DNA of 64,000 nt from VAZQ01 sp046733355. GTDB taxonomy: Bacteria; Pseudomonadota; Alphaproteobacteria; Rhizobiales; Xanthobacteraceae. Made by a program: the position numbers and the translations under genes. The stretch is from the NCBI GenBank assembly GCA_046733355.1, contig JBKPOZ010000098.1, forward strand, positions 1-64,000, given 5' to 3'. Shown piece by piece: positions 1 to 7,320 of this stretch. A model generated the notes under the pieces. The model was not told where the DNA came from and did no database searches. It worked only from the letters and a program-made list of their open reading frames with translations. Numbering within the stretch: position 1 is the first letter of the stretch; the number at the start of each line of letters is the position of its first letter.

Positions 1-1
1 T

Positions 2-244
2 ATCCTCTTCAGTAAGTCCGGTGGGGAGTTCGCCTTTGGGTGCGTCACGGGCGCAATCGATGGGATTGTCGACGGCGACTCGGTGGAGTTCACTTGGTCT
101 GGGAACGACGAAATGGATGAAGCCAACGGTAATGGCTGGGTTGAACTCCGAGACGATGGAACTCTCGAAGGACAGATTTGCTTCCAAGGAGGTGATGAAG
201 TCGACTTCATCGCCCGTCGTTGGGATATTTCAACAGCCTGCTAG
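2..244 (+). CDS. 3' end of an unrecognised protein gene (5' truncated by window edge)
   Basis: An open frame enters from the left edge (codons in phase with base 2) and runs 80 codons to a TAG at 242-244. No start is inside the window in this frame. The peptide is acidic and looks like alternating beta strands (FSKSGGEFAFG, SVEFTWSGNDEMDEANG, GWVELRDDGTLEGQICF, DEVDFIARRW). The clean codon use and the acidic, strand-rich composition support real coding over the overlapping frame that starts at base 21, whose product is Ser/Thr-rich and carries repeat-derived sequence at its end. Function unknown. It could be a small stand-alone beta-sandwich protein or the C-terminus of a larger one. Confidence 0.55.
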   Translation: MLFSKSGGEFAFGCVTGAIDGIVDGDSVEFTWSGNDEMDEANGNGWVELRDDGTLEGQICFQGGDEVDFIARRWDISTAC

Positions 245-260
245 CGCAAACCGAGCGAAT

Positions 261-412
261 GTAGGGGCGGGTTTTAAACCCGCCCTCGATGGGCAGGCGC
301 AGTCCATGATTTGATGCGCGACATCGGCGTGAGAGAATTGACGCGCAAGGTTTCGCGCATGTCGGTCGAGGAATGTTTGCTGCACCAGGGCGGGTTTGAA
401 ACCCGCCCCTAC
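261..412. repeat. Pair of inverted palindromic repeats flanking a 102-base spacer
   Basis: Bases 261-285 read GTAGGGGCGGGTTTTAAACC and continue CGCCC; bases 388-412 are the near-exact reverse complement (one mismatch, TTTTAAA against TTTGAAA). Each arm is itself a palindrome centred on the A/T core, so the unit can form two small hairpins or one long stem. The GTAGGGGCGGGTTT(G/T)AAACCCGCCC type is a familiar bacterial intergenic repeat (established knowledge). No gene is seen between the arms. Confidence 0.8.
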
Positions 413-486
413 AAGTTCATAGATCGGAGGGGGAGGCCAGCTTGCCCGCAAAACGCGTTTCGCCTACATGTGAGGGATCAGGGGAA

Positions 487-561
487 GCCGCAGTAGCTCA
501 GCGGTAGAGCATCCGCTTCGTAAGCGGGTGGCCGGGGGTTCAAATCCCTCCTGCGGCACCA
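487..561 (+). tRNA. tRNA-Thr (anticodon CGU)
   Basis: A full cloverleaf can be drawn. The acceptor stem pairs GCCGCAG (487-493) with CTGCGGC (551-557), followed by discriminator A and an encoded CCA (559-561). The D arm carries AGCTCAGCGGTAGAGC. The anticodon stem TCCGC/GCGGG encloses the loop TTCGTAA, giving anticodon CGU, which reads threonine codon ACG. The T arm is GGGGG-TTCAAAT-CCCTC. The gene stands alone just upstream of the accessory sugar cluster, and tRNA genes are common island borders. No second copy of its 3' end was found by eye. Confidence 0.95.
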
Positions 562-589
562 CTCATTAATTTCAGAAAAGAGCGCACGA

Positions 590-763
590 TCACCACAGCG
601 GCGGAAGCTCGCCATAGTGGCCAACTGATTCTTCCGGCGCGGGCACCACGGGGGGCGTACCGGCGTGCATGTAGCCCATGAGCAGGCGGGCGCTGAGAAT
701 GACGGCGCACAACGCCAGCACCAGCGCGACGTTGAGCGGACGATAGGGAGATGGAGGAGTCAT
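590..763 (-). CDS. Small single-pass membrane protein of unknown function
   Basis: 57 codons. The start at 763 is chosen over the longer frame (805) because it is preceded by AAGGAGAC at good spacing. The N-terminus MTPPSPYRPLN is followed by one hydrophobic helix (VALVLALCAVILSARLLMG, residues 11-29) and a short proline-rich tail ending GELPPLW. The expected topology is a single transmembrane anchor with a soluble C-terminal tail. It is divergent from the glycosyltransferase gene at 988, so the 224-base gap between them should hold promoters for both, though no clear -35/-10 box could be picked out. Function not recognised. Confidence 0.6.
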   Translation of the reverse strand: MTPPSPYRPLNVALVLALCAVILSARLLMGYMHAGTPPVVPAPEESVGHYGELPPLW

Positions 764-987
764 CGGCGTCTCCTTCTTTGTTGGCCCCAGGCGTGCCAGG
801 CGCACGCAGGAGACGAATCATCTCGGGCCACGAGGGGCGGAGATAAGCTATTCTGATTCCTTCGCAACTCACGTTATTGTGCGCTGCAATATGGCACCTC
901 CGTCCAGCGCTTTCTGCATAGCTCGACTTAATGCTGAGCCGCTGACGCAGATGTGAACCAACCCGCGCATGCGCAGTTCTCCCGCCC

Positions 988-1935
988 ATGCAGGCGGACG
1001 AAAAACAACACCAGGCTTGGGTCACGGCGATGCGCTGCGGCGACTTCGAGGCCGCCTGGCAAATCAGCGATGCCCATCTGCAATGTCGGCTCACAAAGAA
1101 TGAGCCAAGCTGGAACCGGGCGCGACACCTGCAGCCCATATGGAACGGAGAGCCGCTTGCCGGAAAACGCGTTCTGGTGCGCTGCTATCATGGCCTCGGC
1201 GATACAATTCAGTTCATCCGCTTTCTGCGGCCGTTGCGGCAGATCGCGCGCTCGGTCGTGCTTTGGGCGCAGCCGGAACTGCTCGCGCTAGCGCGCACCG
1301 CAGCCGGCGTTGACGAAGTACTCACGCTGCATAACGGCAGAGCCGAGATCGATTACGATGCGGACGTGGAGATCATGGAATTGGCGCACGCGCTGCGCAT
1401 CACGGCCGTTCCACAGGATGTGCCTTTCCTGTTTGTGCCGCGCCGCGCAGCTGCGTTCGTGCGTGATCGTTCGCTCCGTGTCGGTCTCGTGTGGGCGGCT
1501 GGCGAGTGGGACGAGAGGCGCTCGCTTGCGCCCGATGATGTGAGATCCCTCGCGCGAGTTCCCGGCATTCACTTTTTTTCTTTGCAGCGCGGGCCACGAT
1601 CAGCCGAGAGCGCGTCCATTCCTGCAGTCGATTGGGGAAGCGATGACGTCTTCGAAACTGCAGCACGCATGCTGTCACTCGATCTGATTATTTCTGTCGA
1701 CACCATGGCAGCACATCTTGCGGGTGCCTTGGGCCTGCCGGTGTGGACGCTGTTGCAGCGCGACTGCGATTGGCGCTGGCCGCGCGAGGGCAGAGCAACT
1801 GTCTGGTATCCGACGATGCGTCTCTTTCACCAGGAGAAGCAGGGCGACTGGAAGTCGGTTATCCAACACTTGCGTCGCGCGCTGAAGCGGCACGCCCGCT
1901 TCTCAGCCGGGGCGAGCGCACACGCCGGAACCTGA
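988..1935 (+). CDS. Glycosyltransferase family 9-like protein (heptosyltransferase fold)
   Basis: 315 aa with a short helical N-terminus resembling a single TPR-like repeat (KQHQAWVTAMRCGDFEAAWQ), followed by the Rossmann motif KRVLVRCYHGLGDTIQFIRF around residues 59-78. The GLGDTIQF loop is typical of the GT9/heptosyltransferase-like domain seen at the C-terminus of many TPR glycosyltransferases. The second half has LRVGLVWAAG (about 162-171) and the donor-site block ISVDTMAAHLAGALGLPVWT (about 235-254), also family hallmarks. It would transfer a sugar from an activated donor in the cytoplasm; donor and acceptor are unknown. ATG 988 is the first in-frame start after an in-frame stop at 943, but no good ribosome site precedes it. 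First gene of the sugar cluster. Confidence 0.8.
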   Translation: MQADEKQHQAWVTAMRCGDFEAAWQISDAHLQCRLTKNEPSWNRARHLQPIWNGEPLAGKRVLVRCYHGLGDTIQFIRFLRPLRQIARSVVLWAQPELLALARTAAGVDEVLTLHNGRAEIDYDADVEIMELAHALRITAVPQDVPFLFVPRRAAAFVRDRSLRVGLVWAAGEWDERRSLAPDDVRSLARVPGIHFFSLQRGPRSAESASIPAVDWGSDDVFETAARMLSLDLIISVDTMAAHLAGALGLPVWTLLQRDCDWRWPREGRATVWYPTMRLFHQEKQGDWKSVIQHLRRALKRHARFSAGASAHAGT

Positions 1936-2028
1936 GCACGGTCTTTCAGGAACAAACGTTTGTACTTTTGCGTTCGCCGGAGGACAGCGTCGCTTGCGCA
2001 CGATTCCCGCGGAGTCCCGAAACACCAG

Positions 2029-3120
2029 ATGGAAGCATCCGTATCTCACCGCTCGCCGGTTCGTGTCGGCATTGTCGGCGTCGGAAATTGCGCGTCCTCC
2101 CTGGTGCAGGGGCTGCAGTTTTATCGCAAGGCGCGCGTAAACGAGCCCGTGCCGGGCTTGATGAACGGCGATGTCGGCGGCTACCGCGTCAGCGACATCG
2201 AAATTTCCGCGGCCTTCGACGTCAATGTCAGCAAGGTCGGGCGCGACGTCTCGGAAGCGATATTCGCAACTCCGAACAACACGAAGAAATTCGCCAAGGT
2301 GCCGCGCGCCGGTGTGCGCGTGATGCGCGGGCGCACGCTGGATGGCCTTGGTCGCTATCTGCGGGACGAAATCGAGGAATCCGAAGAAGCGGAGGCGGAC
2401 GTCACCGACGTGCTCGGCCGCACGCGCACCAACGTACTCGTCTCGTATCTGCCGGTCGGCTCACAGCGGGCGACCGAATGGTATGCCGAGCGGGCGCTGG
2501 AAAGCGGTTGCGCCTTTGTCAACTGCATCCCGGTGTTCATCGCCTCGAACAAATCCTGGCAGAAGCGGTTCGAGGAAAGGGGATTGCCGCTCATCGGCGA
2601 TGACATCAAGAGCCAGGTCGGCGCCACCATCGTGCACCGCGTGCTGACCAATCTGTTTCGCGAGCGCGGCGTCCGCCTCGATCGCACCTATCAGCTCAAT
2701 TTCGGCGGCAACACGGATTTCCAGAACATGCTGGAACGCGAGCGTCTCGAGTCAAAGAAGATCTCCAAGACCCGCGCCGTCACCAGCCAGCTCGACATCC
2801 CGCTTGCCGAAGGCGACATCCATGTCGGACCGAGCGATTTCGTGCCGTGGCTGACCGACCGCAAATGGGCCTACATCAGGATGGAAGGCACCACATTCGG
2901 CGGCGTGCCGCTCAACCTCGAGCTCAAGCTTGAAGTCTGGGACTCTCCCAACTCGGCCGGCGTTGTCATCGATGCGGTGCGCTGCGCCAAGATCGGCCTC
3001 GATCGCGGCCTCGCCGGTCCGCTCATCGCGCCGTCGAGCTACTTCATGAAGTCGCCGCCGCAGCAGTTCACCGACCAGGAGGCGCGCGAGCGCACGCTGC
3101 GCTTCATCGACGGCGACTAG
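2029..3120 (+). CDS. ino1: Inositol-3-phosphate synthase (myo-inositol-1-phosphate synthase)
   Basis: 363 aa from the preferred ATG at 2029; an upstream in-frame start at 1960 adds an unrelated basic leader. The enzyme converts glucose 6-phosphate to 1D-myo-inositol 3-phosphate using bound NAD. Family marks are the NAD loop VGIVGVGNCASSLVQG near residues 13-28, VSYLPVGSQRATEWYA, NCIPVFIASN, the catalytic block GDDIKSQVGATIVHRVL, LNFGGNTDFQNML, and near the C-terminus KWAYIRMEGTTFGGVPLNLE and LIAPSSYFMKSPP. This length and these motifs match the actinobacterial/archaeal short form rather than the roughly 530-residue eukaryotic form. Ino1 is uncommon in proteobacteria, so lateral acquisition is plausible. 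It sits 14 bases before the phosphatase gene, suggesting supply of inositol to this cluster. Confidence 0.92.
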   Translation: MEASVSHRSPVRVGIVGVGNCASSLVQGLQFYRKARVNEPVPGLMNGDVGGYRVSDIEISAAFDVNVSKVGRDVSEAIFATPNNTKKFAKVPRAGVRVMRGRTLDGLGRYLRDEIEESEEAEADVTDVLGRTRTNVLVSYLPVGSQRATEWYAERALESGCAFVNCIPVFIASNKSWQKRFEERGLPLIGDDIKSQVGATIVHRVLTNLFRERGVRLDRTYQLNFGGNTDFQNMLERERLESKKISKTRAVTSQLDIPLAEGDIHVGPSDFVPWLTDRKWAYIRMEGTTFGGVPLNLELKLEVWDSPNSAGVVIDAVRCAKIGLDRGLAGPLIAPSSYFMKSPPQQFTDQEARERTLRFIDGD

Positions 3121-3134
3121 GAGCAAAGCACGGT

Positions 3135-3731
3135 GTGGCCACGTTGTTCCTCGTGCGGCATGGTGCCCATGCGCTGCTCGGCAAAGTCCTGGTGGGGTGT
3201 ACGCTGGAAATCTGCCTCGACGGGCACGGCCGCGCGCAGGCCGAGGCACTGGGCAGGCATTTCGCCGGCGAGCGGGTGAGCGCCGTGCAATCGAGTCCGC
3301 GCCAGCGCGCGCTGCAGACGGCACGCCCGATCGCCGAAGGCACCGGTCACGCCATCGACATCGAGCAGGCGCTCGACGAGATCGACTGCGGCGAGTGGAG
3401 TGGCCGCTCGTTCGAGGAGCTGCACGCGGACCCGACCTGGCAGCAATGGAACAGGGCGCGCAGCAGCACGCGGCCACCCGGCGGAGAGAGCATGCTGGAA
3501 GTGCAGCGGCGCATTGTCGCGCATCTTGAAGGCGCGCATGCGCGCGATCGCGACGCAAGGACTGTTATCGTGAGCCACGCTGACGTGATTCGCGCGGCGG
3601 TGCTTCATTATCTGAAGCGCCCGATCGATGCGTATCACACCTTCGAGATCGATCCGGGCTCGATCACCACGCTGGCAATCGACGAGAGCGGCGGCAAGGT
3701 TCTCGCTCTGAATGAAGCAGTCGCGCCATGA
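3135..3731 (+). CDS. Histidine phosphatase family protein (phosphoglycerate mutase-like)
   Basis: 198 aa, GTG start. The N-terminal LFLVRHGAHALLG carries the RHG phospho-histidine motif (His at about residue 9). Further family signatures are QSSPRQRALQTARPIAEG, DEIDCGEWSGRSFEEL, PPGGESMLEVQRRI and the second catalytic histidine in VIVSHADVIRAAVLHYL. Members remove phosphate from small phospho-metabolites. The gene lies between ino1 and a glycosyltransferase whose ATG overlaps its TGA, so a role in dephosphorylating inositol phosphate or a glycosyl-inositol phosphate is plausible but inferred. The alternative is a phosphoglycerate mutase or alpha-ribazole phosphatase-like housekeeping activity, which the context does not support. 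Confidence 0.85.
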   Translation: MATLFLVRHGAHALLGKVLVGCTLEICLDGHGRAQAEALGRHFAGERVSAVQSSPRQRALQTARPIAEGTGHAIDIEQALDEIDCGEWSGRSFEELHADPTWQQWNRARSSTRPPGGESMLEVQRRIVAHLEGAHARDRDARTVIVSHADVIRAAVLHYLKRPIDAYHTFEIDPGSITTLAIDESGGKVLALNEAVAP

Positions 3732-4831
3732 AGATTGTGATCTTCGGGCTGACCATCAGCTCCACATGGGGAAACGGCCACGCCACGTTGTGGCGCGGCC
3801 TTTGTCGCGCGCTGGCGCGGCAAGGCCATCGCATCACGTTCTTTGAACGGGATGTGTCTTATTACGCGGGGGCGCGCGATTGCTACACCATTCCGTGCGG
3901 CGAGCTCGTGCTTTACGGCGACTGGCCGGGGATCGAATGGCGTGCCGTCCAGGAGCTGGCCGACGCCGACGTGGGGATCGTCACCTCGTACTGTCCGGAC
4001 GGAATCGCCGCTTCCGAGCTGGTGCTTGCCGCTCCGCATGCGCTCGCAGTTTTCTACGATCTCGACACACCGATCACGCTGGGCCGCCTCGCGCGTGGAG
4101 AAACGCTTCCCTATATCGCCGCGGCCGGCCTGCGCGAGTTCGATCTCGTTCTCAGCTACACCGGCGGCAAGGCGATCGAGCAGCTGCGTGCGCGGCTGGG
4201 CGCGCGGCGTGTTGTTCCGCTCTACGGCCACGTCGATTCGCAAGTGCATCGGCCAGCGCCTGCCGTTGCACGTTATCAATCCGATCTCTCGTATCTCGGT
4301 ACTTTTGCGCCCGATCGACAGGAAGCGCTCGAGACGCTGTTCATCGCGCCGGCACGCCGGCTGCCAGACAAACGTTTCCTCCTCGGCGGCGCGCAGTACC
4401 CGCAGGATTTTCCCTGGTCCCAGAACATTTTCTTCGTGCAGCATTTGCCGGCAAGCGAGCATCCGGCTTTCTTCTCGTCCTCACGTTTAACCCTGAATGT
4501 AACGCGCCGGGACATGGCGGCGATGGGCTGGTGTCCCTCGGGCCGGCTGTTTGAAGCGGCAGCCTGCGGCACAACCATCCTCTCGGATTCGTGGGAGGGC
4601 CTTGATTCGTTTTTCACTCCCGGAACTGAAATCCTGGTGGTGCGCGACACGCGCGATGTGGTCTCCGCGCTCGAGCTCAGCGATGCCGAGATCGCATGCA
4701 TGGGCGCCGCCGCCCGCGAGCGCACGCTGGCCGAACACACGTCCGAGCACCGCGCGCGGGAATTTTTGGCGGCGTTCGAACTGCCCGCTGGCCGCATGAG
4801 CGGGCGCGAGCCTGAGCGCATCGAGGCCTGA
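3728..4831 (+). CDS. CgeB-like glycosyltransferase (paralog 1 of 4)
   Basis: 367 aa. N-terminal Rossmann half starts MKIVIFGLTISSTWGNGHAT. The mid-protein acceptor region has AVFYDLDTPITLGRL and LVLSYTGGKAIEQL. The C-terminal donor half has LSYLGTFAPDRQEALE, RFLLGGAQYP, LTLNVTRRDMAAMGWCPSGR and FEAAACGTTILSDSWEGLDS. The last two resemble the glycosyl-transferase-1-like C-terminal domain of spore protein CgeB and its relatives, in which the E of FEAAACG contacts the nucleotide-sugar. It is closely similar in motif order to the gene at 14283. It starts inside the stop of the phosphatase gene (ATGA overlap), so they are co-translated. Donor and acceptor unknown; no membrane segment, hence cytoplasmic. 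Confidence 0.82.
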   Translation: MKIVIFGLTISSTWGNGHATLWRGLCRALARQGHRITFFERDVSYYAGARDCYTIPCGELVLYGDWPGIEWRAVQELADADVGIVTSYCPDGIAASELVLAAPHALAVFYDLDTPITLGRLARGETLPYIAAAGLREFDLVLSYTGGKAIEQLRARLGARRVVPLYGHVDSQVHRPAPAVARYQSDLSYLGTFAPDRQEALETLFIAPARRLPDKRFLLGGAQYPQDFPWSQNIFFVQHLPASEHPAFFSSSRLTLNVTRRDMAAMGWCPSGRLFEAAACGTTILSDSWEGLDSFFTPGTEILVVRDTRDVVSALELSDAEIACMGAAARERTLAEHTSEHRAREFLAAFELPAGRMSGREPERIEA

Positions 4832-4832
4832 T

Positions 4833-5621
4833 ATGTGGGGCATCATCCCGGCAGCCGGCCGCGGCAGCAGGATCCAGCCGCTCGCATTTTCAAAAGAGCT
4901 CTTGCCCGTCGGCAGCCGCATCGAAAAGGGCGTCGAGCGGCCCTGCGCGGTCAGCGAGTACCTGGTCGAGCGCATGATCCTGGGCGGCGCGACGCGGCTC
5001 TGCTTCGTCATCTCGCCGGGCAAGTCCGACATTCTCGCCTATTACGGAGCTGCCTATGGCAAAACCGCTATTGCGTACATGGTGCAGCAGAATGCCGCCG
5101 GCCTGTGTGACGCCATATTTCGGGCGGCCCCGCTGATCGGCAGGCAGGATGCGGTGGTCATCGGGCTTCCCGACACCGTGTGGTTTCCACAAAATGCGCT
5201 TGCGCTCTTGCCGGATCACGAGCTCGCGTTCTTGCTGTTCCCCGTCGAGGAGCCGTCGCTTTTCGATGCGGTGGTGCTCGACGGCGAGCGCGTGCGCGAG
5301 ATCCAGGTCAAGCAGCCGAACGCGGCCTCGAACTGGATCTGGGGCGCCTTCAAGATGCCCGGACGCGTTTTCCACGATCTGCACGATCTCTGGCGCGCGC
5401 GTCCCGATCCCGATGAGTACATCGGCACGCTCGTCAACTCGTATCTGACACAGGGCGGAGCTGCGTGCGGCGTGAAGGCGGGGCATGCCTACGTGGATGT
5501 GGGAACGGTGCATGGCTATCGCGCCGCGATCGCCCTTCTCAATGATCCGGCCAATCAGCACGAGGCGCAATGGCAGCGGATCACGCGCGATGCAGCGCAC
5601 GGCGAGGCACGAGCACGATGA
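4833..5621 (+). CDS. Sugar-phosphate nucleotidyltransferase (RmlA/GalU-like)
   Basis: 262 aa. The nucleotide-binding signature WGIIPAAGRGSRIQPLAFSK is at the N-terminus, with Lys of FSKELLPVG as the usual second contact. VIGLPDTVWFP supplies the metal-binding aspartate and YVDVGTVHGYRAAI matches the WxDxGT end motif of the family. It would join a sugar 1-phosphate to UTP, dTTP or CTP. It is shorter than typical RmlA (about 290 aa) and the base specificity cannot be read by eye. It starts one base after the stop of the glycosyltransferase and its own stop overlaps the ATG of the methyltransferase. With the UDP-glucose dehydrogenase downstream, UDP-glucose formation is an attractive guess. Confidence 0.82.
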   Translation: MWGIIPAAGRGSRIQPLAFSKELLPVGSRIEKGVERPCAVSEYLVERMILGGATRLCFVISPGKSDILAYYGAAYGKTAIAYMVQQNAAGLCDAIFRAAPLIGRQDAVVIGLPDTVWFPQNALALLPDHELAFLLFPVEEPSLFDAVVLDGERVREIQVKQPNAASNWIWGAFKMPGRVFHDLHDLWRARPDPDEYIGTLVNSYLTQGGAACGVKAGHAYVDVGTVHGYRAAIALLNDPANQHEAQWQRITRDAAHGEARAR

Positions 5622-6385
5622 GCGCGTGCAAGCTGAGCCTTAGCCAGATTCAGGAGCGCGTTGAAACGCTCGGCCCCTGGTTCCACAATCTCGACCTGCA
5701 CGGTGTCAAGACGGCGCCCAGTCACTTTCTCGGCGACTATCCGGCGCTGAAATGGCGACGGTTCTGCGATGCCCTGCCCAGCGATCTCCACGGCCGCAGC
5801 GTGCTCGATATCGGCTGCAATGCCGGTTTCTATTCCATCGAAATGAAGCGCCGCGGTGCAGACCGGGTGCTGGGCATCGACTGCGATGCGGAATATCTGG
5901 CGCAGGCACGGTTCGCCGGCGAAGTCAGCGGTCTCGACATCGAATTGCAGCAGCTCTCGGTTTACGACGTCGCCTCACTCCGCGAGAAATTCGACATCGT
6001 GCTGTTCATGGGCGTGCTCTATCACCTGCGGCATCCTTTGCTGGCGCTCGATCTCATTCACGAGCATGTCAGCCGTGACCTGCTGGTTTTTCAGTCGCTG
6101 CAGCGCGGCAGCATGGAAGTCGAAACCCTCGAAAAGGATTATCCATTCTGGCGCACCGATCATTTCGACAAGCCCGCCTACCCGAAGCTGCATTTCGTCG
6201 AGCAGCGCTACGCATGGGACCCCACCAACTGGTGGATACCGAACCGGGCCTGCGTCGAAGCCATGCTGCGCAGCGCGGGATTTGAGATCACCGCGCACCC
6301 GGAGGAGGAAGTCTACATCTGCCGCCATGTGCCGGCGCCGCAGGAGGGAAATGCGGTCTATCCAGCCCAGGGGCTAATCGCATGA
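5618..6385 (+). CDS. SAM-dependent methyltransferase (CmoB/DUF1698-like, probably the TIGR04290 family)
   Basis: 255 aa from ATG 5618, which overlaps the previous stop (ATGA); the longer frame from 5570 only adds sequence lying in the previous gene. Motif I is VLDIGCNAGFYSIEMKRRGA (about residues 49-68), followed by the acidic DRVLGIDCD. FMGVLYHLRHPLLALDLI resembles the post-motif helix of CmoB-type enzymes, and the N-terminal block LGPWFHNLDLHGVKTAPSHF is shared with DUF1698 proteins. I place it in the TIGR04290 methyltransferase family from memory of the sequence pattern; that should be verified. In this cluster the likely substrate is a sugar or glycoside hydroxyl rather than tRNA, but this is inference. 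Confidence 0.82.
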   Translation: MSACKLSLSQIQERVETLGPWFHNLDLHGVKTAPSHFLGDYPALKWRRFCDALPSDLHGRSVLDIGCNAGFYSIEMKRRGADRVLGIDCDAEYLAQARFAGEVSGLDIELQQLSVYDVASLREKFDIVLFMGVLYHLRHPLLALDLIHEHVSRDLLVFQSLQRGSMEVETLEKDYPFWRTDHFDKPAYPKLHFVEQRYAWDPTNWWIPNRACVEAMLRSAGFEITAHPEEEVYICRHVPAPQEGNAVYPAQGLIA

Positions 6386-7311
6386 TTGAAGCGGTGATGC
6401 TCTGGAACGAGCCCAACAACAAGTCGCATTGGGACCCGCAGATCGATCCCGGCTGGAAGCTGTTCGCGCAGACCGCCATTGCGGCAGGGAAAGCGGTGAA
6501 GGCCGAGAATCCTGGCTTGCCGCGGGTGCTCGGCGGCATGTCCCCCATTGATCCCGCTTTCATCCGCAACATGGAGGCGCAACGCGTGCTCGACCATGTC
6601 GATGTGGTAGCGGTGCACGGTTTTCCGCTCGACTGGAATCTGTGGGAGATCCACGAGTGGCCCGCGAAGGTCGCGGAGATTCGCCAGGTCACGCCACTGC
6701 CGGTCTGGGTTTCGGAAGTCGGCGTCTCAAGCTTCGGCGCCGAGGAAGTGCAGCGCTGGGGCCTCGAACGCACCGCCGAACTCCTGATTGGCGAAGCGCC
6801 ACGCATTCACTGGTACAGCCTCTATGATCTGCCGCGCGCGTGGCCCGCGACCACGCGGCACAAGGAGGCGGAAGGCTCCTCGTATTACCGGCACTTTCAC
6901 ATGGGCATCCTGCGCGAGGACGGAACGCCCAAGCTCGCATGCGAGCGCTTTGCGCGGTTTACGCCCGCCATGGGCTTTTGCCAGTGGTTTCATTTCGAGG
7001 ATCACCGACTTGAACAGGCGGTTGCCTGGATGAAACAGCTTGGCGTCACATATCTGCGCACCGGCCTGTCCTGGGCGGACAGCTTCCGTCCCGGCGCGCT
7101 CGAGTGGTTTGACCGCCAGATGGAAGCGCTGTCCGGCTTTGCCGTCACCGTCACGTTCTGCTTCACGCCCGAGCATCTCGGCATCGCGCCGCATCACACG
7201 AGCGCTCCGCGCAATGTGGAGCAATTCGCAGAATTCTGTGCCGCCATGGTACGCCGCTACGCGCCTGCGAAGACAAAGATCGCGCAGCGGCCGCTCATCG
7301 CGGCGGACTGA
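6382..7311 (+). CDS. TIM-barrel glycoside hydrolase-like protein (clan GH-A), apparently circularly permuted
   Basis: 309 aa, no signal peptide, so presumably cytoplasmic. The clan-A acid/base motif AVMLWNEPNNKSHW is at residues 4-17 (Glu10), and the candidate nucleophile lies in PVWVSEVGVSSFG (Glu112), followed by IHWYSLYDL. In ordinary clan-A barrels the NEP motif ends strand 4, some 120-150 residues in. Here the segments that look like strands 1-3 come afterwards: FCQWFHFEDHRLEQA (about 199-213), VTYLRTGLSWADSF (222-235), FAVTVTFCFTPEH (253-265) and a helix FAEFCAAMVRRYAP that would normally run into strand 4. Both catalytic glutamates are kept. Related rhizobial proteins are often labelled beta-xylosidase. 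Its ATG overlaps the methyltransferase stop. Substrate unknown. Confidence 0.75.
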   Translation: MIEAVMLWNEPNNKSHWDPQIDPGWKLFAQTAIAAGKAVKAENPGLPRVLGGMSPIDPAFIRNMEAQRVLDHVDVVAVHGFPLDWNLWEIHEWPAKVAEIRQVTPLPVWVSEVGVSSFGAEEVQRWGLERTAELLIGEAPRIHWYSLYDLPRAWPATTRHKEAEGSSYYRHFHMGILREDGTPKLACERFARFTPAMGFCQWFHFEDHRLEQAVAWMKQLGVTYLRTGLSWADSFRPGALEWFDRQMEALSGFAVTVTFCFTPEHLGIAPHHTSAPRNVEQFAEFCAAMVRRYAPAKTKIAQRPLIAAD

Positions 7312-7320
7312 GAGGCTGTC

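Noticed and set aside
540..1139. 199-residue minus-strand ORF
   Set aside because: Overlaps the tRNA gene end, the small membrane protein and the start of the GT9-like gene; composition is that of a shadow frame.
1743..2603. 286-residue plus-strand ORF
   Set aside because: Very Arg-rich product overlapping the GT9-like and ino1 genes in another frame, with no recognisable motif.
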